NCBI GenBank assembly: GCA_027487055.1 | Contig: JAIYEJ010000317.1 | Location: 1-5,377, forward strand | DNA from: Methylotenera sp. | GTDB lineage: Bacteria > Pseudomonadota > Gammaproteobacteria > Burkholderiales > Methylophilaceae | DNA length: 5,377 bases | Reading direction: 5' to 3' | Part shown: positions 1-5,161 of the stretch, piece after piece | Layout: every line of letters begins with the position of its first letter | Numbering within the stretch: position 1 is the first letter of the stretch | The notes under the pieces: generated by a model | The model's database searches: none | Told to the model about the DNA's origin: nothing | Seen by the model: the letters and a program-made list of their open reading frames with translations, nothing else | Made by a program: the position numbers and the translations under genes

Positions 1-279
1 CTAAGGCTTTGATTTTTTTTTGATATTGCGAAAACACGCGGTAGGGACGACCGATAAAATCAAATCTGCATCTTGAATCGCTAGGGTTAAATCATCTTCC
101 ACTTGCAGATTATCGAGGAATTTGAATTCACCCAAATACATAGGATTGGCACGGGCTTTACGCATACCAGAAACATGCCCACTATTGCGCGCCCATAACG
201 ACACCACATGCTTGTGGCTAATATGCATTGCAAGTGCCGTGCCCCATGCACCTGCGCCTAAAACTGCAATTTTAGTCAC
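1..279 (-). CDS. gpsA: NAD(P)-dependent glycerol-3-phosphate dehydrogenase, N-terminal part; frame apparently broken at an A9 run
   Basis: GpsA reduces dihydroxyacetone phosphate to sn-glycerol-3-phosphate in the cytoplasm, the entry to phospholipid synthesis. The family is normally about 330 residues; here the frame gives 92 and then a TAG at positions 3-1. The N-terminus is a clear Rossmann fold: GAGAWGTALA at residues 8-17, LWARN at 28-32, and SVVPT at 76-80, the strand end that contacts the dinucleotide. The start is GTG at 279, supported by a GGAG Shine-Dalgarno nine bases upstream. After F83-R84-N85 the frame reads through nine A residues (plus-strand T13-T21) into IKKKSKP-stop. Adding one A gives IKKKIKAL, which matches the usual end of this helix (compare RQIKPL in E. 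coli GpsA). The frame is therefore most likely off by one base at the homopolymer, through sequencing error, mutation or slippage. It is the last visible gene of the leftward operon, 18 bases after the SH3 gene. The identity is firm; whether the gene is functional is open. Confidence 0.9.
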   Translation of the reverse strand: MTKIAVLGAGAWGTALAMHISHKHVVSLWARNSGHVSGMRKARANPMYLGEFKFLDNLQVEDDLTLAIQDADLILSVVPTACFRNIKKKSKP

Positions 280-288
280 TTAATAATA

Positions 289-292
289 CTCC
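289..292 (-). promoter_or_regulatory. Shine-Dalgarno site of gpsA (supports GTG start)
   Basis: On the minus strand GGAG lies nine bases before the GTG at 279-277, in the 18-base gap after the SH3 gene stop. No ATG in this frame lies near the family-consistent N-terminus (TKIAVLGAGAWG). The site therefore decides in favour of a GTG start. Confidence 0.6.
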
Positions 293-297
293 GCGCA

Positions 298-789
298 TCA
301 GTTAACACCCCAAAGACTTACAACTTGCACATAGCCAATAATGCCATCGCGGTGCTTTACCTTTACCCAGCCATTTTTAATGCTAGGAGAAACCAATTCA
401 AGCACCACATCTTTTTCTACGGTTGCTAAAATGTGTGAATTGATATCTTCACTCGATTTGATATCAGCTTTTGCGAGCATTAAAGCCATACGTTTAGTAC
501 TAAGTGATTTAGACTCGACCCAACTTAAACTACCAAGCTGATCACGCACCTTAAGCCATTCACCCAAATTCACAATAATTTCGACTGGGTAACCGCCGCC
601 TAAAAGGTATAGCTTACTTGCTTCTTTGGAAGGTGCATCGTAGGACACTGTCTTTGTAGGCACGACAGAACGATACTCAACAGCGATTGCCGAAAAAGAA
701 AAAACTAGGCTAAAAAGTCCAAATAAAACATGGGTATAGCCTAGTAAAGTAAGAGAATTGAATCTATTAATTTGGTTTTGCGCCTGCAT
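298..789 (-). CDS. Exported protein with two bacterial SH3 domains
   Basis: This is a predicted 163-residue secreted protein. Residues 1-9 are a polar, weakly basic N-terminus, 13-36 form a hydrophobic signal segment, and SAIA (33-36) followed by VEYRS suggests signal-peptidase I cleavage after A36. The mature part holds two SH3-like repeats, about 39-98 and 103-160. They share a recognisable core: EWLKVRD-LG-LSWVESKSL (77-96) and GWVKVKHRDG-IGYVQVVSL (140-159). YDAPSKEASKLY at 50-61 is the typical first strand of this exported SH3 family (SH3_4/SH3_3-like). Such domains are usually thought to bind cell-wall peptides or act as envelope adaptors; no catalytic residues are visible and the ligand is unknown. 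The start chosen is ATG 789, inside the end of secB (23-base overlap), which suggests translational coupling because no strong ribosome site precedes it. An upstream in-frame TTG at 861 would overlap secB by 95 bases and put a Cys-rich tail before the signal peptide, so I reject it. Confidence 0.85.
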   Translation of the reverse strand: MQAQNQINRFNSLTLLGYTHVLFGLFSLVFSFSAIAVEYRSVVPTKTVSYDAPSKEASKLYLLGGGYPVEIIVNLGEWLKVRDQLGSLSWVESKSLSTKRMALMLAKADIKSSEDINSHILATVEKDVVLELVSPSIKNGWVKVKHRDGIIGYVQVVSLWGVN

Positions 790-1261
790 TTTCGGTTTGC
801 TGCATTTTTTGTTGCGCAAACAATGCTTCAAAATTAATTGGGTTAAGCAACACGGGTGCAAAACCAGCGCGTGTCACCATATCAGAAACCGCTTCACGCG
901 CGTATGGGAATAGGATATTTGGACAAGTAATACCAAGAATGATTTCTAAATTTTCGTCTGGTACATTGCGAATTGCAAAAACACCTGCTTGCGTCACTTC
1001 GACTAAAAATGCTGTTTTATCGCCAATTTTTGCAGTCACTGTGACTTTAATCGCGGCTTCAAAAACGCCTTCATCTAACTTTTGTGCAGCATTACCAAGC
1101 TCGATATTGATTTGTGGTGCGCTACGCTCAGTAAAAATTTGTGGCGCGCCTGGCACTTCAATTGAGGCATCTTTTACATATAACTTCTCAATACCAAAGC
1201 CAGGTTGATTTTCTTGATTCGCTTGTGCTGCTTCATCTGAAGCTTGTTTATCTTGTGCCAT
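767..1261 (-). CDS. secB: Protein-export chaperone SecB
   Basis: SecB is a tetrameric cytoplasmic chaperone that holds presecretory proteins unfolded and passes them to SecA at the Sec translocon. The 164-residue product matches the family along its length. The first strand begins at FGIEKLYVKD (22-31), followed by EVPGAPQIF (35-43), the VTVTAKIG strand (73-80), TAFLVEVTQAGVF (83-95), the signature CPNILFPYARE (113-123) and NFEALF (143-148) near the end. It is slightly longer than E. coli SecB (155 residues) because of an acidic, Gln/Asn-rich N-terminal extension (residues 1-20); the C-terminus is a polar tail. ATG at 1261 is preceded by AGGA five bases upstream. It lies downstream of grxC in the same direction, as in E. 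coli, with a 105-base AT-rich gap. Its last 23 bases overlap the SH3 gene. Confidence 0.97.
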   Translation of the reverse strand: MAQDKQASDEAAQANQENQPGFGIEKLYVKDASIEVPGAPQIFTERSAPQINIELGNAAQKLDEGVFEAAIKVTVTAKIGDKTAFLVEVTQAGVFAIRNVPDENLEIILGITCPNILFPYAREAVSDMVTRAGFAPVLLNPINFEALFAQQKMQQTENAGAKPN

Positions 1262-1266
1262 GTTAA

Positions 1267-1270
1267 TCCT
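1267..1270 (-). promoter_or_regulatory. Shine-Dalgarno site of secB
   Basis: AGGA on the minus strand sits five bases before the secB ATG at 1261. The surrounding grxC-secB gap (1262-1366) is AT-rich. I see no convincing terminator hairpin and no promoter with both boxes near consensus in it, so read-through from grxC is the simplest reading. Confidence 0.55.
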
Positions 1271-1366
1271 AAGCCGTTAAAAAAGTAATTATTGATAAAT
1301 AAAACAAAACCGCATTCTATCTTTATATTGGTTTTAATTCACCTAGAAAATGAATCACTTTGCATA

Positions 1367-1624
1367 TTAAGTGTTAAGTAGTGCATCTAACTCACCCGCT
1401 AAGTCTAATGCACGTAAATCATCAAAGCCACCCACGTGCTTTTCACCAATGTAAATTTGCGGCACCGTACGTCGACCCGTTTTTTGCATCATCTCAACGC
1501 GTTGTTCTGGCGCCAAATCCACACGGATTTTTTCTATCTCTTGCACACCTTTGCTTAAAAGCAATCGCTCTGCATTAATGCAATAGGGGCATACAGCAGT
1601 TGAGTACATAAACACTTTTGGCAT
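1367..1624 (-). CDS. grxC: Glutaredoxin 3 (dithiol glutaredoxin)
   Basis: This is a small cytoplasmic thiol-disulfide oxidoreductase that uses glutathione to reduce protein disulfides and mixed disulfides. The 85-residue product has the dithiol active site CPYC at residues 12-15 after the first strand (KVFMYSTAV). It also has the cis-proline TVP at 53-55 and the glutathione-binding GGFDDL at 65-70, and full family length (E. coli Grx3 is about 83). The start is ambiguous among TTG 1630, ATG 1627 and ATG 1624. I chose 1624 because GAG at 1634-1632 is then seven bases upstream and the product begins MPKVFMYST; starting at 1627 adds only one Met. It lies between the rhodanese gene (33-base gap) and secB, the same order as in E. 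coli, so it is probably cotranscribed with the rhodanese. Confidence 0.95.
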   Translation of the reverse strand: MPKVFMYSTAVCPYCINAERLLLSKGVQEIEKIRVDLAPEQRVEMMQKTGRRTVPQIYIGEKHVGGFDDLRALDLAGELDALLNT

Positions 1625-1657
1625 CATCAATCTCGAGTTAATTAAATTATTAAAATT

Positions 1658-2071
1658 TTAACTTTTAACAATCGGCAATTTAGCTTCAATCCAGCTATCT
1701 AAGCCACCTTCTAAGTTTTGTAGCTGGCTAAATTTTTGCGCTTGTAAAATACTACACGCCGCCTTAGCGCGCATGCTCTTTTGACAATGCACAATGACTG
1801 GCTTATCTCTATATTTTTCTATTTCTTTTAAGCGATTAGCAATTTCTGAAACCGGCAGATGTTTTGCGCCTTGAATATGACCAGCCAAAAACTCTGCCTC
1901 ATCCCGTACATCTAACACTAAGGCTTTTGAACGGTTCATCAATAAAACTGCCTCGGTTGGGCTAATATTAGGCAACCCTGCGCTACGGTTAAGCAAAGGC
2001 CAAATCAAAGCAATGCCTGAACCAATTGCAAGCCCTACGTAAACTGCATTTTGTTTAATAAATTCAAACAT
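1658..2071 (-). CDS. Membrane-anchored rhodanese-like sulfurtransferase (YibN-like)
   Basis: The 137-residue product has one N-terminal membrane segment (about residues 9-27) followed by a single rhodanese domain (about 35-134). Visible landmarks are LDVRDEAEF (53-61), the AGHI motif with H65, the HCQKSMRA active-site loop with catalytic Cys96 (95-102), and EGGLDSW (121-127) near the end of the fold. Single-domain rhodaneses carry a persulfide on the loop cysteine and transfer sulfur; the physiological acceptor is not evident here. A second cysteine, C106, lies ten residues after the active site. The basic residue R29 just after the membrane segment and the absence of a cleavage site favour an anchored protein with a cytoplasmic domain, as proposed for E. 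coli YibN. It is the first gene of the leftward operon, directly after the divergent promoter region. ATG 2071 is preceded only by a weak AGAAA ribosome site. Confidence 0.9.
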   Translation of the reverse strand: MFEFIKQNAVYVGLAIGSGIALIWPLLNRSAGLPNISPTEAVLLMNRSKALVLDVRDEAEFLAGHIQGAKHLPVSEIANRLKEIEKYRDKPVIVHCQKSMRAKAACSILQAQKFSQLQNLEGGLDSWIEAKLPIVKS

Positions 2072-2094
2072 GATTTTTCTAACAACTTTCTATG

Positions 2095-2124
2095 ATTAAA
2101 TGACGCCGATTGCATTAATTTCAA
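2095..2124 (-). promoter_or_regulatory. Candidate sigma-70-type promoter for the rhodanese-grxC-secB-SH3-gpsA operon
   Basis: On the minus strand TTGAAA (2124-2119) and TTTAAT (2100-2095) are separated by 18 bases. The predicted transcription start near 2088 would leave a leader of about 17 bases before the rhodanese ATG. The placement in the divergent gap fits. It is called by eye against the consensus and has no experimental support. Confidence 0.45.
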
Positions 2125-2179
2125 TTGGATTAACGCTAGATGACATGCGCTTTTGCTATACGTTACTCGGTGCAACTAT

Positions 2180-2185
2180 TATAAT
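2180..2185 (+). promoter_or_regulatory. Candidate -10 box (TATAAT) upstream of gpmI
   Basis: A perfect TATAAT lies 33 bases before the gpmI ATG. The -35 side is poor: 17 bases upstream is TATACG, while TTGCTA at 2153-2158 is 21 bases away, which is too far for a normal spacer. The promoter is therefore plausible for gpmI-envC but may depend on an activator or be weak. Confidence 0.4.
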
Positions 2186-2218
2186 GGATTATTCATCAGG
2201 AAATTGAAACTTTTAACC

Positions 2219-3775
2219 ATGCAAACCAGCTCAAATATTACACCCGTTGTTTTATTAATATTAGATGGCTTTGGTCATCGCGAGGACGCTACTGAAAATG
2301 CTATTGTGCAAGCACGCACACCTCATTTAGATGCACTCAAAAAAGCTTATCCAAACACGCTAATTAATGCTTCCGAGCATTATGTCGGCTTGCCAGATGG
2401 ACAAATGGGCAATTCTGAAGTTGGGCACTTGAATATTGGCGCCGGCCGCATTGTGTTTCAGGATTTTGAGCGGATTAATAATAGCATTGCTACGGGCGAG
2501 TTTTTTAACGACCCCGCCTTAATTACTGCCTTGCAAGAATTAAAAGGGAATAATAAAGTGTTGCATATTTTTGGGCTTTTATCTGATGGTGGCGTTCATA
2601 GTCATATTAGCCATATCTTGGCGATGTTGGAAATGGCCGCAAAACAAGGCTTAAGCAAAGTTTATCTACATGCATTTTTAGACGGCCGCGATACACCGCC
2701 CATAAGTGCGATGCCTTATATTGCAGCAGTAGAGGATAAAATTAAAACGCTAGGTGTGGGCAAAATTGCCAGTATTTCTGGGCGCTTTTATAGTATGGAT
2801 AGGGACAAACGCTGGGAGCGTGTCACACCCGCATACAACATGATTGTTGATGGCGTAGGTGAATTTACTGAAGCCACCGCATCTGAGGCCTTACAAAATG
2901 CTTACTCCAGAGGCGAAACAGACGAATTTGTAAAATGCACAGTGATTAGAATGCCGAACGAAGCACCAATTTGCTTAGAAGATGGCGACTGTGTCGTGTA
3001 TATGAACTTTAGAAGTGACCGTGCGCGTCAACTCACTGATGCTATTCTTAATGTTGATTTTTCTGGCTTTACTCGTCAACGCATACCGAAGCTTTCAAAC
3101 TATTTTACCCTAACGCAATACGATGCAAACCAAATCAAAGCTACACCCATATTTGCGCCATTTACCGTACCAAATACATTTGGGGAATATTTACAAAATC
3201 TAGGCTTAACGCAATTACGTATTGCAGAGACCGAAAAATACCCGCATGTCACCTTCTTTTTTAATGGCGGTGAAGAGACTGTATTTAAAGGCGAGGATCG
3301 CATTATGGTGCCATCGCCTAAGGTGGCTACTTATGATTTGCAACCTGAAATGAGCGCGGCTGAAGTCACAGATAAATTAGTAGCGGCTATTCAGAATAAA
3401 AAATATAGTGCCATTATTTGCAACTATGCAAATGGCGACATGGTCGGCCATACAGGTATTTTGCAAGCAGCGATTAAAGCGGTTGAGACACTCGACAATT
3501 GCATTGGCCGAGTCGTTTCAGCTGCGCAAGCAGTGGGTGCCGAAGTGATTATTACTGCCGACCATGGCAACGCAGAGCAAATGTTTGACCCAACTAGCAA
3601 TCAAGCTCATACGCAACACACCACAAATCTTGTGCCTTTTATCTACATCGGCCGTAAAGCTAACATGGCAAAAACAGGTGCGCTATCTGACATTGCGCCA
3701 ACCTTATTGACCATAATGGGGCTGGCGCAACCCCCTGAGATGACAGGCAAGAGCTTGATTTCACTCAACGTTTAA
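2219..3775 (+). CDS. gpmI: 2,3-bisphosphoglycerate-independent phosphoglycerate mutase
   Basis: GpmI interconverts 3- and 2-phosphoglycerate in lower glycolysis/gluconeogenesis through a phosphoserine intermediate and two manganese ions; it belongs to the alkaline-phosphatase superfamily and is cytoplasmic. The 518-residue product has normal family length and, judged against residues known from the Geobacillus enzyme, every key residue. The phosphatase domain supplies D16, the nucleophile S66 in GNSEVGH, K340, D407, H411, D448, H449 and H467. The inserted transferase domain (about 80-315) supplies H127, R157-D158 in LDGRDTPP, R189, R195, and R265/R268 in FRSDRARQ. I chose ATG 2219 because MQTSSNITPVVLLILDGFG matches the usual N-terminus. 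An in-frame TTG at 2204 sits closely behind AGGA (2198-2201) and could add five residues. A TTG at 2153 is unlikely because it lies upstream of the -10 box. It is followed 63 bases later by envC in the same direction. Confidence 0.97.
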   Translation: MQTSSNITPVVLLILDGFGHREDATENAIVQARTPHLDALKKAYPNTLINASEHYVGLPDGQMGNSEVGHLNIGAGRIVFQDFERINNSIATGEFFNDPALITALQELKGNNKVLHIFGLLSDGGVHSHISHILAMLEMAAKQGLSKVYLHAFLDGRDTPPISAMPYIAAVEDKIKTLGVGKIASISGRFYSMDRDKRWERVTPAYNMIVDGVGEFTEATASEALQNAYSRGETDEFVKCTVIRMPNEAPICLEDGDCVVYMNFRSDRARQLTDAILNVDFSGFTRQRIPKLSNYFTLTQYDANQIKATPIFAPFTVPNTFGEYLQNLGLTQLRIAETEKYPHVTFFFNGGEETVFKGEDRIMVPSPKVATYDLQPEMSAAEVTDKLVAAIQNKKYSAIICNYANGDMVGHTGILQAAIKAVETLDNCIGRVVSAAQAVGAEVIITADHGNAEQMFDPTSNQAHTQHTTNLVPFIYIGRKANMAKTGALSDIAPTLLTIMGLAQPPEMTGKSLISLNV

Positions 3776-3790
3776 AAATATCACTATGTG

Positions 3791-3818
3791 TTTAAATATT
3801 TATGTGCTCAGCGATAAT
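3791..3818 (+). promoter_or_regulatory. Weak candidate promoter upstream of envC
   Basis: TTTAAA (3791-3796) and GATAAT (3813-3818) are separated by 16 bases, in the 63-base gap between gpmI and envC. The match is moderate at -10 and weak at -35. The GATAAT lies inside a short imperfect hairpin (GTGCT 3804-3808, AGCAC 3821-3825). envC may equally be read from the gpmI promoter. Confidence 0.25.
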
Positions 3819-3838
3819 TCAGCACTTAATACCGTCAG

Positions 3839-5092
3839 ATGTTGAAAAATTTACCTTTAAAATGGCTATTCATTTGCCTGCTATGTATTTTTACAGCGAA
3901 TAGCTATGCGGCAAAAAAAATTGATGCAGCAAAAGAAGATTTAAGTGATTTGCACGAAAAAATTGATGCATTAAAAAAAGAACTTGATCAAAACCAAGAA
4001 GCTCACAAAGATGCTGCAGACTCACTCAAAGATTCTGAAACAGCCATTAGCGCGGCAAATCGAAAACTACGTGAAATTACCCAAAAACAAAATCAGAATA
4101 AAAACGCGTTAAGTACGCTAAGAAAACAATCGCTTACGATTAATGAACGATTAAATCAACAACAAAAACAATTAAGCGCTTTGCTTAAGCAGCAATATAT
4201 GCGCGGCAATCAAAGCTATGCGCAGCTTATTTTGCAAGATAAAAACCCAAGTGAAATTGCGCGTGATGTGAAATATTTTACGTATATCGCCAAAGAGCAT
4301 GCAACATTAATTGATGATATGCAAACAAGTTTAAATAAAGTAAAAGATCTGAATAATAAAACTGCTGCTGCACTACAAAAAGTTGCAGAACTAAAAGCCA
4401 GACAAGAGGCAGAAAAAAAAGAACTTGAGGCGCAAAAAAAAGAGAAAGCTAAAGTTGTTAAATCACTTTCTAAACAAATATCTGCCCAACGCAGCGCAAT
4501 TAAAAAACTTTCTCGTGATGAAAAAAATCTCTCACAACTAGTCGAGCGCTTAGCAAAAATAGTCCCCAAGAAAAAGCCTAAACCAACAAAAAATCAGCTT
4601 AAAAGGAACAACTCCAAGCCCGATGATGATGAGCCACAAAATCAAACCATTGCCAAAAATGAGCAAACACCTACAAATGCTTATTCTGGCAGCAGTTTTG
4701 CAGCACTTAAAGGTAAACTCAATTTACCTGTACGTGGCGAACTCACGAACCTTTTTGGTAGCGCTCGCCAAGATACCGGTATCTCGTGGAAAGGACTCTT
4801 TATTCGGGCTGCAGAAGGTGCTGATGTAAAATCTGTGGCGAGCGGCCGAGTGATTTTTGCAGACTGGATGCGCGGCTTTGGTAACTTAATTATTATCGAC
4901 CATGGTGATAGTTATATGAGCTTATATGGCAATAACCAAGCAGTATTTAAACGTGTAGGTGACGATGTAGATGGTGGCGACTCAATCGCATCGGTTGGTA
5001 ACAGCGGTGGTAACGAAAGTAACGGTTTGTATTATGAATTACGTCGTCAAAGTAAACCTTTCGATCCGCTTAGTTGGAGTGTTGTACGTTAA
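3839..5092 (+). CDS. envC: EnvC-like murein hydrolase activator (coiled coil plus degenerate LytM/M23 domain)
   Basis: EnvC is a periplasmic divisome factor that binds FtsEX through its coiled coil and activates N-acetylmuramyl-L-alanine amidases (AmiA/AmiB type) to split septal peptidoglycan. The 417-residue product starts with a signal peptide (K3/K8, hydrophobic 9-20, SYA before cleavage near residue 24). A long Lys/Gln/Glu/Ala-rich coiled coil follows (about 27-240), then a Pro/Lys/Asn/Gln-rich linker (242-293) and a LytM/M23 domain (294-417). The domain keeps the fold motifs (LPVRGELTNLFG, SGRVIFADW, GFGNLIIIDHG, SVGNSGG) but lacks the zinc ligands. SWKGLFI (316-322) replaces the H-x-G-x-D type motif, LYG replaces Y-x-H, and LYYELR (397-402) replaces H-x-H. 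This matches E. coli EnvC (RWKGMVI, LYFEIR) and indicates an activator rather than an active peptidase. There is no evident ribosome site before ATG 3839. It lies downstream of gpmI as in E. coli. Confidence 0.93.
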   Translation: MLKNLPLKWLFICLLCIFTANSYAAKKIDAAKEDLSDLHEKIDALKKELDQNQEAHKDAADSLKDSETAISAANRKLREITQKQNQNKNALSTLRKQSLTINERLNQQQKQLSALLKQQYMRGNQSYAQLILQDKNPSEIARDVKYFTYIAKEHATLIDDMQTSLNKVKDLNNKTAAALQKVAELKARQEAEKKELEAQKKEKAKVVKSLSKQISAQRSAIKKLSRDEKNLSQLVERLAKIVPKKKPKPTKNQLKRNNSKPDDDEPQNQTIAKNEQTPTNAYSGSSFAALKGKLNLPVRGELTNLFGSARQDTGISWKGLFIRAAEGADVKSVASGRVIFADWMRGFGNLIIIDHGDSYMSLYGNNQAVFKRVGDDVDGGDSIASVGNSGGNESNGLYYELRRQSKPFDPLSWSVVR

Positions 5093-5114
5093 TCGTTAAT
5101 CGGAAATTTACAAA

Positions 5115-5145
5115 TTAAAAAGCGCACTTTAAGTGCGCTTTTTAA
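5115..5145. terminator. Bidirectional intrinsic terminator between envC and the convergent gene
   Basis: This is a perfect inverted repeat with 15-base arms (TTAAAAAGCGCACTT at 5115-5129 and its complement at 5131-5145) around one central base. The core GCGCAC/GTGCGC stem is flanked by an A-run on the left and a T-run on the right. Either transcript therefore ends in a GC-rich hairpin followed by U residues. It starts 22 bases after the envC stop and 16 bases from the stop of the minus-strand gene. Confidence 0.9.
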
Positions 5146-5161
5146 CAAAAGTGAATTCAAA

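Noticed and set aside
341..541. Plus-strand open frame of 66 codons
   Set aside because: It lies entirely antisense to the SH3 gene, whose frame shows conserved repeats and a signal peptide; there is no ribosome site or family resemblance.
790..861. N-terminal extension of the SH3 protein from a TTG at 861
   Set aside because: It would overlap secB by 95 bases and add a Cys-rich sequence before the signal peptide; ATG 789 gives a normal exported protein.
939..1208. Plus-strand open frame of 89 codons
   Set aside because: It is antisense to the conserved core of secB and is a compositional shadow.
1262..1366. Possible separate secB promoter in the grxC-secB gap
   Set aside because: The region is AT-rich and offers several partial boxes (for example TATAAA on the minus strand), but none has a matching -35 at 16-18 bases.
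3804..3825. Inverted repeat GTGCT/AGCAC between gpmI and envC as a possible terminator
   Set aside because: The stem is only five bases with a 12-base loop and no T-run follows, so it is too weak to call a terminator.
4216..4569. Minus-strand open frame of 117 codons rich in Ser, Phe, Ala and Leu
   Set aside because: It is the complement of the lysine-rich coiled coil of envC; the Phe/Ser-rich composition is what antisense AAA/GAA codons produce.
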